From NCBI RefSeq assembly GCF_008929045.1, contig NZ_VFAH01000003.1:186001-250000 (forward strand): a stretch of 64,000 bases of DNA, read 5' to 3'. Shown piece by piece: positions 30,111-38,767 of the stretch (position 1 is the first letter of the stretch; every line of letters begins with the position of its first letter). A program made the translations under genes and the position numbers. This DNA comes from Noviherbaspirillum aerium (GTDB taxonomy: Bacteria > Pseudomonadota > Gammaproteobacteria > Burkholderiales > Burkholderiaceae_D). The notes under the pieces were generated by a model that worked only from the letters and a program-made list of their open reading frames with translations, was not told the origin of the DNA and did not search any database.

Positions 30111-30782
30111 ATGAGCGACTCCCTATTGGAAACCATTGAAATTGAAACCGCGCCGAATCCTTCCGTTTCCGTGATCTGGCTGCATGGACTGGGTGCCGAC
30201 GGCAATGATTTCGTGCCCATCGTGCGTGAGCTTGATCTCAATGGATGCCCTCCAATCCGGTTTATCTTCCCCCACGCGCCCACCATGCCGGTGACCGTCA
30301 ATAACGGTTATGTGATGCGTGCCTGGTACGACATACTCGGACTCGATCTCGGCCAGCGGGAAGACATGGCCGGCCTGCGCAAATCGCAGGCGCGGGTGGA
30401 AACCCTGATCGCCAGGGAAAAGGAGCGTGGCATTCCTGCGCATCGCATCATCCTGGCCGGTTTCTCGCAAGGCTGCGCGATGACTTTGCAAACCGGGCTG
30501 CGTCATCCTGAAAAGCTTGCCGGGCTGCTCTGCCTGTCGGGGTATCTTCCCCTGAACCAGTCGGTGCCGGCTGAGCGCAACAGCGCCAACCACGACACGC
30601 CCATCTTCCTGGTCCACGGCCGCAACGATCCCGTGATTCCGATCGCCCTGGCTGAAAAGTCGCGCGACATCCTGAAGTCGCTTGGCTACAACGTGGAATG
30701 GCATGAATACATGATGCCTCACTCGATATGCCAGGAGGAAGTCGATGATATCGGTGCCTGGCTCAGACGCATTCTTGGCTGA
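30111..30782 (+). CDS. Carboxylesterase / phospholipase family hydrolase (alpha/beta fold)
   Basis: The 223-residue protein matches the small carboxylesterase II family. The nucleophile elbow is GFSQGCAM (Ser), the acid is probably the Asp in GRNDPVIP and the histidine that in MPHSICQEE. 'VIWLHGLGADGNDF' forms the oxyanion region. These cytoplasmic enzymes hydrolyse short acyl esters; the natural substrate is unknown. It lies 41 bp after mog on the same strand and could be cotranscribed. Family length matches. Confidence 0.92.
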   Translation: MSDSLLETIEIETAPNPSVSVIWLHGLGADGNDFVPIVRELDLNGCPPIRFIFPHAPTMPVTVNNGYVMRAWYDILGLDLGQREDMAGLRKSQARVETLIAREKERGIPAHRIILAGFSQGCAMTLQTGLRHPEKLAGLLCLSGYLPLNQSVPAERNSANHDTPIFLVHGRNDPVIPIALAEKSRDILKSLGYNVEWHEYMMPHSICQEEVDDIGAWLRRILG

Positions 30783-30844
30783 TCTGACCAGCCGAATCAA
30801 TCAAGCCGACAAGCTCTTTCAAGGCGACCGGCATCGCATGTGAA

Positions 30845-30877
30845 AACGGCGGCTCCGCAGGATGCGGAACCGCCGTT
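30845..30877. terminator. Bidirectional hairpin terminator
   Basis: AACGGCGG-C-TCCGCA, loop GGA, TGCGGA-A-CCGCCGTT forms a 14-bp stem with one mismatch, between the convergent esterase and purU genes; TTATT follows on the plus strand. Confidence 0.75.
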
Positions 30878-30920
30878 ATTCATTGCCGGCTATGCGGCGG
30901 AAACGCGTTGTGTTGTCAGG

Positions 30921-31790
30921 TTATTTGAAAACGACCGTCTTGTGCCCGTTGAGCAGGATGCGGTGCTCGACGAACCACTTCACCGCGCGCGCCAGTACGA
31001 CGCACTCCACATCGCGCCCGATCGCTGTCAGCGTATCCGGCTCCATCGAGTGATCAACCCGCTCCACATCCTGTTCAATGATCGGGCCTTCGTCCAGATC
31101 GCTGGTCACGAAGTGCGCTGTCGCACCGATCAGTTTCACGCCGCGCTCATGCGCCTGGTAATAGGGCTTGGCACCTTTGAAACTTGGCAGGAATGAATGG
31201 TGAATGTTAATCGCCTTGCCCCGCAATGCGTCGCACAGCTGCGGGGAAAGAATCTGCATGTAGCGCGCAAGCACGACGAGGTCGATGTCGTTGGCTCTAA
31301 CGATCTCGAGAATCTTTTCTTCCTGCGCACGCTTGGCTTCAGGAGAAGCGCCGGTCGCCAGGGGCAGGTGATGGAATGGAATGTTGTAGCTCGCGGAAAG
31401 CTGATAGAAGTCCGTATGATTGGAAACAATGGCCGGAATCTCCACCGGCAGCAGACCGCTCTTGTATCGGAACAGCAGATCGTTCAGGCAATGTCCGATC
31501 TTCGATACCATCAGCATCATGCGCGGCTTCTTGTGGGCGTCATTCAACTGCGCGTTCATGTTCAGTTCTTCCGCCACTGCGGCAAAGTCCGCTCGCAGCT
31601 TGGCATCGCTGACCGAGTTATCTTCCGCGGCGAAATGGACACGCATGAAAAACAGCTGCGACTGCGCATCGCCGAACTGCGCGGAGTCAATGATGTTGCA
31701 GCCATGCTCGGCCAAAAATCCTGACACGCGATGCACAATGCCGCGGTGGTCGGGACAGGACAAGGTAAGAATGTATTCCGGGTGCGTCAT
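30921..31790 (-). CDS. purU: Formyltetrahydrofolate deformylase
   Basis: The 289-residue enzyme hydrolyses 10-formyl-tetrahydrofolate to formate and tetrahydrofolate. An N-terminal ACT domain (residues about 5-85, 'ILTLSCPDHRGIVHRVSGFL') precedes a formyltransferase-fold catalytic domain with 'NIHHSFLPSFKGAKPYYQA' and the catalytic Asp in 'TSDLDEGPIIEQD'. Length and domain order match PurU. It is monocistronic, convergent with the esterase. Confidence 0.97.
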   Translation of the reverse strand: MTHPEYILTLSCPDHRGIVHRVSGFLAEHGCNIIDSAQFGDAQSQLFFMRVHFAAEDNSVSDAKLRADFAAVAEELNMNAQLNDAHKKPRMMLMVSKIGHCLNDLLFRYKSGLLPVEIPAIVSNHTDFYQLSASYNIPFHHLPLATGASPEAKRAQEEKILEIVRANDIDLVVLARYMQILSPQLCDALRGKAINIHHSFLPSFKGAKPYYQAHERGVKLIGATAHFVTSDLDEGPIIEQDVERVDHSMEPDTLTAIGRDVECVVLARAVKWFVEHRILLNGHKTVVFK

Positions 31791-32246
31791 GATGGAGTTT
31801 TGATAAAGCCTGCAAACCTAGGTCCGTTATTGTCGCACGGCTTTGCTAAACGCAACGCAGCGGATTGCCTGAAACGCGAGGATTTGACCTCGACTATTTT
31901 TCAAAATTGCTCACTGAGTGAAATGAAAGCTGCCCGCTCGCCGGGGCCGCACCCTGCAAGACCAATCTCGGAGGTTCACCGAAGTGCCCCGGTGGCCACC
32001 AGCAAAGCATCGATTGCCGCCTGCATTGGAAATCGAACGCAGCAAAACAAAAACCCGGAACGCAGCGCGTATCCGGGTCATGTCTCGTTTACATTTAGAG
32101 CCTGTCGGCTTCGCTCGTCAACCGGACGCGCATCGCATGCCGGTCCGTCATACTGGGTGGGCAAACTGTTTCGTCAGCGCGGGTACTCCAAGCAGTGACG
32201 GCTTGCCCTTGAACTGCAGTCCGCTTCCTCTTGCGAGAATTTGCGC
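31791..32246. other. Gene-free stretch between purU and the bactofilin gene
   Basis: About 456 bp. A terminator-like hairpin serving the minus strand is at 32048-32078. An open plus-strand frame (31731-32198) has no family features. No known RNA family was recognised. Confidence 0.5.
32048..32078 (-). terminator. Possible terminator downstream of the bactofilin gene
   Basis: ACCCGGA (32053-32059) pairs with TCCGGGT (32072-32078); on the minus strand TTTTTGTTTTG follows. It lies about 170 bp past the bactofilin stop. Confidence 0.6.
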
Positions 32247-32792
32247 TTAGCCTACCTTGGCGACGGTCAGGTTCTTCGCGGCGCTGTTGGTGCCCACTTG
32301 AATATCGCCCGACAACTGGCCGCCTTCTTCAATGACAACCTTGCCATAACGGACGGTGCCGGTAACCTTGCCGGTCGAGTAGATCACCAGTTTCTGGCGC
32401 ACGGTCAGGTCGCCGTCGAATTCGCCATGGATTTCAGCGATATCGATCTCGGCGGAACCCTTGAACGCACCGCGCTCGGCGATCTGGATCACGCGGGAAT
32501 CGATAGTGGCTTCAACGCGGCCTTCAACGACGAGCGTGTCGCAATCGGTGATTTCGACGCCCTTGAGCTTGATATTCGGGCCGACGATCAACTTGCTGCC
32601 GCCTTCATTGTTGGTGCTGCTGGTAACGTTGTTCTCGACATTGGATGTCGTGGAACCCGATGTGCCGCTAACGGTGGAAACGGTCTTGCTAAGGCCCGAC
32701 GTGCCGGTCGGGACGATGCCACTGGCCGTGTTCAGGGGAGAGTTTCCAGTGTTGGCATCGCGTTTGCCAAAGAGCGTTTCGGAACGAAGCAT
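32247..32792 (-). CDS. Bactofilin-family polymer-forming protein
   Basis: The 181-residue protein has a Ser/Thr/Asn/Gly-rich, probably disordered N-terminus (residues 1-65) and a bactofilin beta-helix over about 66-165. The repeating hydrophobic pattern is visible in 'DTLVVEGRVEATIDSRVIQI', 'GEFDGDLTVRQKLVIYSTGK' and 'TVRYGKVVIEEGGQLSGDIQ'. Bactofilins self-assemble into filaments at the cytoplasmic membrane and help shape cells or place other proteins. It is a single gene here; the usual peptidase partner (M23) is not adjacent. The unusually long low-complexity N-terminus is notable. Confidence 0.9.
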   Translation of the reverse strand: MLRSETLFGKRDANTGNSPLNTASGIVPTGTSGLSKTVSTVSGTSGSTTSNVENNVTSSTNNEGGSKLIVGPNIKLKGVEITDCDTLVVEGRVEATIDSRVIQIAERGAFKGSAEIDIAEIHGEFDGDLTVRQKLVIYSTGKVTGTVRYGKVVIEEGGQLSGDIQVGTNSAAKNLTVAKVG

Positions 32793-33033
32793 GTGAACTC
32801 CTAAAAAATCTGTATGGTTAGAACGTGAGGGTTGCGATGTTATGGGAGCGCCATGGCATTCCCAGCGCGTCGTGAACGAGGCAACACAAAATTTGCGTAG
32901 GCGCTAAGGGAAAAAGAGCCCTTGACTCCACCTCCCCACCTCTTGAACCGCAGCAATGTTGCGGCTCCTCACTTGGTCAGCATGCTAGCGGGAAAGTTCA
33001 AAAGGAATTCTGTCTGTTACACTTTATAAAAAA

Positions 33034-33045
33034 GAACGACCGTTC
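33034..33045. promoter_or_regulatory. Inverted repeat upstream of the curA-like gene
   Basis: GAACG-AC-CGTTC is a 12-bp near-palindrome 46 bp before the start codon, in an AT-rich stretch likely to hold the promoter. It has the look of a TetR-type operator (inference). No regulator gene is adjacent. Confidence 0.45.
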
Positions 33046-33090
33046 ATTTCGAGTTATAGTACTGCCACCCTGTTAAACAAAGGAGACATC

Positions 33091-34125
33091 ATGACTGCCA
33101 CCGCTCTCGTCAACCAGCAAATTCGCCTCGCAGCACGCCCTGTCGGCCTGCCAAAACCGACGGACTGGAAGTCCGTGTCAGAACCGGTCCGCGAACTTGC
33201 AGAAGGCGAAATCCTGATCAAGACGATCTACCTGTCGCTCGATCCGGCAATGCGCGGATGGATGAATGAAGGCAAATCCTATATCCGCCCGGTGGCAATC
33301 GACGAGGTCATGCGCGCCGGCGGCGTCGGCAAGGTCATCGCATCGAGGTCACCGAAGTTTGCGGTGGGCGATTATGTTTCCGGCACGGTCGGCGTCCAGC
33401 AATACTGGATCGGTGCTGCCGACGACAAGGCCGGCGCCTTCCACAAGGTCGACCCGGCCATGGCGCCGCTGCCCAAATACCTGAATGCCCTTGGCATGCC
33501 GGGCATGACGGCCTACTTCGGCCTGCTCGATGTCGGACAGCCCCAGCCTGGCCAGACGGTCGTGGTATCGGGTGCCGCCGGCGCCGTGGGCCAGACGGTA
33601 GGACAGGTCGCAAAGCACAAGGGATGCCGTGTCGTCGGTATTGCGGGCGGACAGGACAAATGTGATTTTGTCGTCAAGGAATTGGGATTCGATGCGTGCA
33701 TCGATTACAAGAACGGCTCGGTGCGCGATGGCTTGAAAGCGCATTGCCCGAATGGCGTCGATGTTTATTTCGATAATGTCGGCGGCGAGATTCTCGATCA
33801 CGTCCTGGCCAAGCTGGCGATGCGGGCCCGCATCGTCATCTGCGGCGCGATTTCACAATACAACAATACAACGCCCGTCAAAGGTCCTGCCAACTACATG
33901 TCGCTGCTGGTGAATCGCGCCCGCATGGAAGGCATGGTGGTGTTCGATTATGCGGACCGCTACCATCTCGCCGTCGCGGAAATGGGCAAATGGATGAAGG
34001 AAGGCACCTTCAAGACGCGCGAAGACATCGTGTCAGGACTCGACAAATTCCCCGAGGCCCTGCTGATGCTGTTCGAAGGTAAGAATTTCGGCAAACTGAT
34101 TCTGCAAGTCGCCGACGAGGAATAA
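33091..34125 (+). CDS. NADP-dependent oxidoreductase, MDR superfamily (CurA-like)
   Basis: The 344-residue zinc-free medium-chain reductase resembles CurA/YncB and leukotriene B4 12-hydroxydehydrogenase types. Features are 'IRLAARPVGLPKPTDW', 'TIYLSLDPAMRGWMNE', the cofactor loop 'VVSGAAGAVGQTVGQVAKHKG' (in parts) and 'VDVYFDNVGGEILDHVL'. Such enzymes reduce activated alkenes in unsaturated ketones and aldehydes with NADPH. AAAGGAGA precedes the ATG. It stands alone with its own terminator. Confidence 0.9.
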   Translation: MTATALVNQQIRLAARPVGLPKPTDWKSVSEPVRELAEGEILIKTIYLSLDPAMRGWMNEGKSYIRPVAIDEVMRAGGVGKVIASRSPKFAVGDYVSGTVGVQQYWIGAADDKAGAFHKVDPAMAPLPKYLNALGMPGMTAYFGLLDVGQPQPGQTVVVSGAAGAVGQTVGQVAKHKGCRVVGIAGGQDKCDFVVKELGFDACIDYKNGSVRDGLKAHCPNGVDVYFDNVGGEILDHVLAKLAMRARIVICGAISQYNNTTPVKGPANYMSLLVNRARMEGMVVFDYADRYHLAVAEMGKWMKEGTFKTREDIVSGLDKFPEALLMLFEGKNFGKLILQVADEE

Positions 34126-34171
34126 GCCGGGTTCGCTTACCTGATTCATTCCCCGATGCACAATTCCATGC

Positions 34172-34201
34172 CGCCCTTTCCACATCTGGAAAGGGCGTTT
34201 T
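34172..34201 (+). terminator. Intrinsic terminator of the curA-like gene
   Basis: CGCCCTTTCC, loop ACATCT, GGAAAGGGCG, then TTTTC. A perfect 10-bp stem 47 bp after the stop. Confidence 0.87.
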
Positions 34202-34208
34202 CAATTGT

Positions 34209-34595
34209 TCAACGCATCGGGCGGCACTGGCGCAGTTCGCACCTGGCGAGGAAGGGTTTGCCATTCTCGCATTGCATGCGATAGACCTCTACCGGCCCCT
34301 TCTCGGTCATCAAGCCTGCACCCCCGCTGCCGATGCAGCCATGTTCCTTCGCAAGCCGCTCGACCGTTGCGGAAGAAACGCCCGACTTGAATTCGACCTT
34401 CTGCACGGTGACAGGACCGGCTTCATCCTGGACCTGCACCCGGCTTCCATTCGCGTCGAGTCTTGCGTCCCGCTTGGCAGGTGTTGAAGAGGCCGCCGGT
34501 GCAGAGGTGTCCTTGCCGGAAGAAGTGGGGAAAGAGGAACAGCCGGCCAATGCGATGGCGGCAACCAGGGACAGGATGGAGATGGAGTGTGTCAT
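34209..34595 (-). CDS. Small secreted lipoprotein of unknown function
   Basis: The 128-residue precursor starts MTHSISILSLVAAIALAGCSS, a signal peptide with lipobox LAGC, so it should be lipidated after export. A Ser/Thr/Pro-rich linker follows, then a domain of about 75 residues with four cysteines ('KEHGCIGSGGAGLM', 'QCENG', 'RCELRQC'). The cysteines may form disulfides in the periplasm. I do not recognise the family. GAGAAG lies before ATG 34595, which rules out the longer open frame. Confidence 0.8.
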   Translation of the reverse strand: MTHSISILSLVAAIALAGCSSFPTSSGKDTSAPAASSTPAKRDARLDANGSRVQVQDEAGPVTVQKVEFKSGVSSATVERLAKEHGCIGSGGAGLMTEKGPVEVYRMQCENGKPFLARCELRQCRPMR

Positions 34596-34670
34596 GGATG
34601 CTTCTCGTTGATCGGAACGCCTGTTTATACCTTGAAGCGCAATGCGGGTAAAGCGCTGACGGGGCAAAAA

Positions 34671-34699
34671 AAAACGCCGCACGTATCGTGCGGCGTTTT
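34671..34699. terminator. Bidirectional terminator after efp
   Basis: A perfect 13-bp stem AAAACGCCGCACG with its complement and a 3-nt TAT loop; T-runs on both sides in the respective direction. It lies 50 bp past the efp stop. Confidence 0.9.
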
Positions 34700-34749
34700 G
34701 TCTTTTTGGCGTCGGGTCAGCCTCGCCGAACCCGATCGGCCGCAACAAC

Positions 34750-35325
34750 TTAGTTGCGGACCACGCGCTTGTACTCGTTGGTACGGGTATCGATTTCAAT
34801 CACGTCGCCCTGGCTGACGAACAGCGGCACCTGGACGGTGAAGCGCTTGGACTCGATGGCGTTTTCGATCTGGGCATCCTTCAGCACGTTGCCGGAGGTG
34901 TTGCCCTTGACTGCCGGCTCCGAGTACACGATTTCGCGTGCGATCGTGATGGGCAGTTCAACGGAGATCGCCTTGCCGTCATAGAAAACGGCTTCGCACT
35001 CCATGCCGTCCTTCAAATAATTCAGCGCATCGCCCAGGTTCTCTTCTTCGATTTCGTACTGGTTGTACTCTTCATCCATGAAGACATACAGGGGATCGGC
35101 GAAATACGAATAGGTGACGGGCTTCTTGTCGAGGACGACAACGTCGAACTTGTCGTCGCCGCGGAAGACGTTTTCCAGCGGAGCATTCGTCAGGAGATTC
35201 TTCATCTTCCACTTGTAGGTGAAGCCTGTACGGCTCGAACCATTGACGTCGGAACGCAGTACGATGAAAGGCTTGCCGTCCACCATGATGATATTGCCAA
35301 CACGAACTTCTTTTGCAGGTTTCAT
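34750..35325 (-). CDS. efp: Translation elongation factor P (Arg32 type)
   Basis: The 191-residue three-domain protein rescues ribosomes stalled at polyproline. The residue at the tip of the first domain loop is Arg32 (GSSRTGF), not Lys. In organisms with Arg at this place it is rhamnosylated by EarP (established). The earP gene lies 129 bp upstream on the same strand. The C-terminal domain ends '[21 protein letters not shown]' in two parts. The protein is slightly longer than the 185-188 residues common in the family. Confidence 0.97.
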   Translation of the reverse strand: MKPAKEVRVGNIIMVDGKPFIVLRSDVNGSSRTGFTYKWKMKNLLTNAPLENVFRGDDKFDVVVLDKKPVTYSYFADPLYVFMDEEYNQYEIEEENLGDALNYLKDGMECEAVFYDGKAISVELPITIAREIVYSEPAVKGNTSGNVLKDAQIENAIESKRFTVQVPLFVSQGDVIEIDTRTNEYKRVVRN

Positions 35326-35454
35326 AGAGAATATACGTAAAAAATAAATTGCATAAAAACCATCTGCGGCCTCATGGGACCAACGGCGCCTTCAGCATAT
35401 GTCAAACGCGTACTTGGAAATAAGCGTTCCGACAGGCTATAAATTAACCGCGCA

Positions 35455-36651
35455 TTATACCTTCTTTTGCTCGGCTGCCGACTTAATGGAACAGACGAAA
35501 TTCAGCAGGTTTGAGGCGAGGTCGCCGTGCGCGCGGATGCCGCGCGTCCACTCCTCTCCTGCACGACCGATGTCGGGCATGTCGCTCCTGAACGCCTGCC
35601 AAAGCCGGGCCCAGTCTTCCTTGCTGCCGGCGTCCGCCGCCCATGCGCCGTTCCAGCGCAAGGAGAATTCCGTGACACTGCCGCCGGCGGGCTGATAACG
35701 CTGCAGGAAGGCGCGCAGCTTCTTGTGATGCAGATTCTTATCCTGAGGATAGATATGCCAGACAAAGGGCTTGCCCGCCCACTGCGCGCGGACAAAGGAG
35801 TCTTCCCCTCTCACGAAATTGAGATCGCACGCCCATAGCAATTTGTCATAGTCCTCTTGAGGAATGAAGGGAAGTACCCGCAAGGTGAGCGCATTGCGAG
35901 TGCATGCGGCGCCGGGTACGGACCTCTCCCCGAGGAATTCCTCCACGGCCTCGATGGCGACGCCTTCGGGCACCAGGCATGTGACCGGCACGTCGCCGCT
36001 GCGCCATGTCTCGAACAGCGCGGACACCGGCGCGTGCGGGTAGCAAAACAGGCTCGTCTTCAGCGAGCCGATTTCCGGTTGCGTCAGTCCAAGCTTTGCA
36101 AGGAAATCCGACATGGCAGCCGGATCGGCGTGAAAGCGCTGACGTTGCTCTTCCAGCGAAGCTTCATGAATCAGGCCGCCCGTCTTGTTGGTAAACCCGG
36201 GAAAGAAGAAGTATTTCGTCAATGGCAGGCGCGGATGGGGCGACGGCAAGGTATGGCAGCCCTCGACCCACTCTTCCGCGCTTAGCCCTTCCAGATTGAG
36301 CCAGACCGGAGGCGGATCGCATTCGGCCATCGCAGTGATGTAGCCGGGAGGGATGTCGCAAGCAAAGAATTCGACAACGATATCGGCGACGTCGCCCGGC
36401 ATGAACATACTTTCCTGGGTATGCCAATGACGGACTGTCACGCCCTCGATCATCTGCTGCTCGACATCGAGCGCCACACCAGGACAGATCCGTTGAAAGC
36501 TGCGCAGATCGTCCACCCATAAGGTGACCGCGATAGCGTGCTCCCGCCGCAACTGCCGCGCAAGACGCCAGCATATGCCGATATCACCGAAGTTATCGAC
36601 AACCTTGCAAAACAGGGCAAGCGAAGTGGCGGCTCTTTTATCGGGGAACAT
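35455..36651 (-). CDS. earP: EF-P arginine rhamnosyltransferase EarP
   Basis: The 398-residue GT-B glycosyltransferase transfers rhamnose from dTDP-rhamnose to Arg32 of EF-P. The N-terminal acceptor region 'CKVVDNFGDIGICWRLARQL' holds the conserved aspartates, and 'DLNFVRGEDSFVRAQWAGKP' holds the nucleotide-sugar-binding Arg/Glu/Asp set. 'YPQDKNLHHKKLRAFL' is also typical. It sits directly upstream of efp, so modifier and substrate are probably coexpressed. The start MFPDKRAATSL at 36651 fits family N-termini. Confidence 0.96.
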   Translation of the reverse strand: MFPDKRAATSLALFCKVVDNFGDIGICWRLARQLRREHAIAVTLWVDDLRSFQRICPGVALDVEQQMIEGVTVRHWHTQESMFMPGDVADIVVEFFACDIPPGYITAMAECDPPPVWLNLEGLSAEEWVEGCHTLPSPHPRLPLTKYFFFPGFTNKTGGLIHEASLEEQRQRFHADPAAMSDFLAKLGLTQPEIGSLKTSLFCYPHAPVSALFETWRSGDVPVTCLVPEGVAIEAVEEFLGERSVPGAACTRNALTLRVLPFIPQEDYDKLLWACDLNFVRGEDSFVRAQWAGKPFVWHIYPQDKNLHHKKLRAFLQRYQPAGGSVTEFSLRWNGAWAADAGSKEDWARLWQAFRSDMPDIGRAGEEWTRGIRAHGDLASNLLNFVCSIKSAAEQKKV

Positions 36652-36843
36652 GGTAATAGGGTGATTTCCGCTCCAGCCGTGCGAGGCGCGGCCTCATGCA
36701 TCTGAAGAGAGAAAGCAAAGCGGTTGAACGGTTGAACATGAATCGACGATCCGGCATGGCGACGTCACTTGCAGAAAGTCACGCCCTGTTTATTGCATCA
36801 AGGACGGATCATACGCAGAAACAGCGGATACACGCGGAAAAGC

Positions 36844-36871
36844 AAAACGCCACGCAATTGCGTGGCGTTTT
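36844..36871. terminator. Perfect palindromic terminator after tRNA-Glu
   Basis: AAAACGCCACGCAA and its exact complement join without a loop gap, giving a 28-bp palindrome. It lies 3 bp beyond the tRNA-Glu CCA end on the minus strand, with a T-run there. Confidence 0.85.
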
Positions 36872-36874
36872 ATC

Positions 36875-36950
36875 TGGCGTCTCCACGGGGATTCGAACCC
36901 CGGTACTCACCGTGAAAGGGTGATGTCCTAGGCCTCTAGACGATGGAGAC
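36875..36950 (-). tRNA. tRNA-Glu (anticodon TTC)
   Basis: The minus strand folds into a complete 76-nt cloverleaf: acceptor GTCTCCA/TGGAGAC, anticodon loop CTTTCAC with TTC, T-arm CGGGG-TTCGAAT-CCCCG, discriminator G and encoded CCA. It lies between tRNA-Ala and earP. It is followed by a terminator. Confidence 0.97.
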
Positions 36951-37021
36951 AGAAACCTGTCGAACTGCAGCCTATTGTACTTCTTTTCGCATTTCGTCTT
37001 ACTACCGACTACCTTGTCGCG

Positions 37022-37097
<76 letters not shown>

Positions 37098-37165
37098 GTT
37101 GCGAAGAAACGAGAGTATAGCAAAGTTTTTTCTCAGCCGTAAGTCCTTTCGCGAATTTTGTAAAA

Positions 37166-38560
37166 TCAGCCAATAAATTTCTGCAGACGCGAAAGCACAG
37201 TCTCGCGGCCGAACAATTCAAGTACGGCATCGATGGCCGGCGTCTGCAACTGACCGGTAATGATCAGACGCAAAGGCATTGCCAGCTGCGGCATCTTCAG
37301 CTTGTGAGCCGCAAGCACTTCCTTCATTGCGGCCGCAATTGCCGCCTTGTTCCAGTCAATGGTCTTGCACTGCTCGGCGAACTGGGCCAGCACGGGTTTC
37401 ACCGCGTCGGTGACATGCTGCTCCACCAGCGCCGCATCCGGCTGCGGCTCCCGATAAAAGAGCATGGCGGCATCGGCGATTTCATTGATCGTATTGGCGC
37501 GTTCCTTCATCAATGCGATGACGGACTGCAAGGGCGGGCTGCCTTCGAAACGGGCGCCTTCCCTCTCGAGCACGGGGCGCACCAGCCCTTCGAGGCGGGC
37601 ATTGTCCGCCTGCTTGATATAGTGGTTGTTCAGCCATGCCAGCTTTTCCGGATTGAATTGGGCGGGAGACTTGGACAGATGGTCGAGGTCGAACCATTCC
37701 CGGAATTGCTCCATTGAAAAGATTTCATCGTCGCCGTGACTCCAGCCGAGGCGGGCAAGATAGTTCAGCATCGCCTCGGGCAGATAACCTTGCGCCGGAT
37801 ACTCCATTACGCTCACTGCGCCGTGACGCTTGGAAAGCTTTTCGCCGTCGGCGCCGAGAATCATCGGCACATGTCCGTATTCAGGCAGGGGAGCACCCAG
37901 CGCGCGCAGGATATTGATCTGGCGCGGCGTGTTGTTGACATGGTCGTCGCCGCGGATGACGTGGGTGATCTTCATGTCCCAGTCGTCGATGGCGACGCAG
38001 AAGTTGTAGGTCGGCGTGCCGTCGGGACGGGCGATCACGAGATCATCGAGTTCGCGATTGGAAATGGTGATCTGTCCCTTGACGACATCATTCCAGGTGA
38101 CGTCGCCGTCCAGCGGATTCTTGAAGCGCACCACCGGCTTGCGGCCTTCCGGAATGGCGGGCAGGGTCTTGCCGGGCTCCGGGCGCCAGGTGCCGTCATA
38201 GCGCGGCTTTTCACCGATCGCCCGCTGGCGTTCGCGCATCGCCTCCACCTCCTCCGGCGTGCAGTAGCAATGGTAGGCGGTTCCGGCCTCCAGCATCTGC
38301 GCCACCACCTCGCGATAGCGGTCCATGCGCTTCATCTGATAGAACGGACCTTCATCATGATGCAGGCCGAGCCAGTTCATGCCGTCCAGGATGGCCTGCA
38401 CGGCCTCCGGCGTAGAACGCTCGAGATCGGTATCCTCGATGCGCAGGATGAAGGTGCCGCCGAAGTGGCGGGCATAGGCCCAGGAAAACAGCGCGGTGCG
38501 CGCGCCGCCGAGGTGAAGATAGCCGGTCGGGCTGGGGGCAAAACGGGTGCGGACGGTCAT
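37166..38560 (-). CDS. gltX: Glutamyl-tRNA synthetase
   Basis: The 464-residue class I synthetase charges tRNA-Glu. The HIGH-type motif is in '[20 protein letters not shown]' and the KMSKS-type motif is '[12 protein letters not shown]'. The C-terminal helical domain is full length. It lies just upstream (in transcription) of tRNA-Ala and tRNA-Glu genes, so the enzyme and one of its tRNA substrates may be on one transcript. '[15 protein letters not shown]' contains zinc-site-like cysteines. Confidence 0.97.
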   Translation of the reverse strand: MTVRTRFAPSPTGYLHLGGARTALFSWAYARHFGGTFILRIEDTDLERSTPEAVQAILDGMNWLGLHHDEGPFYQMKRMDRYREVVAQMLEAGTAYHCYCTPEEVEAMRERQRAIGEKPRYDGTWRPEPGKTLPAIPEGRKPVVRFKNPLDGDVTWNDVVKGQITISNRELDDLVIARPDGTPTYNFCVAIDDWDMKITHVIRGDDHVNNTPRQINILRALGAPLPEYGHVPMILGADGEKLSKRHGAVSVMEYPAQGYLPEAMLNYLARLGWSHGDDEIFSMEQFREWFDLDHLSKSPAQFNPEKLAWLNNHYIKQADNARLEGLVRPVLEREGARFEGSPPLQSVIALMKERANTINEIADAAMLFYREPQPDAALVEQHVTDAVKPVLAQFAEQCKTIDWNKAAIAAAMKEVLAAHKLKMPQLAMPLRLIITGQLQTPAIDAVLELFGRETVLSRLQKFIG

Positions 38561-38732
38561 GGCAAATAAAAACGGCCTTGGGTCGCCAAAGCCGTGATGG
38601 ATGAAAGATGCGCTATTTTACCTTGTCGACAACGGGCTTCCAAACCGGCGCCTTTGCCGGCCGGTCGACGGCCGAACGACGGCGCGGGACACGCCATCGG
38701 TCATCGGACTGCGGCAAGCGCCTCCGCACTGC

Positions 38733-38738
38733 TAGAAT
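38733..38738 (+). promoter_or_regulatory. Possible metG -10 element
   Basis: TAGAAT lies 29 bp before the metG start codon in an otherwise GC-rich gap. No good -35 hexamer is visible. Confidence 0.3.
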
Positions 38739-38767
38739 GGCAGTTTTACTTAGATAAGCATTGCCAA

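Noticed and set aside
31930-32040. Small structured RNA (4.5S-like) in the purU-bactofilin gap
   Set aside because: The sequence has short paired segments but none of the conserved SRP RNA core bases.
31731-32198. 155-codon open frame on the plus strand in the purU-bactofilin gap
   Set aside because: Its start lies antisense to purU, composition is not protein-like and a terminator hairpin lies inside it.
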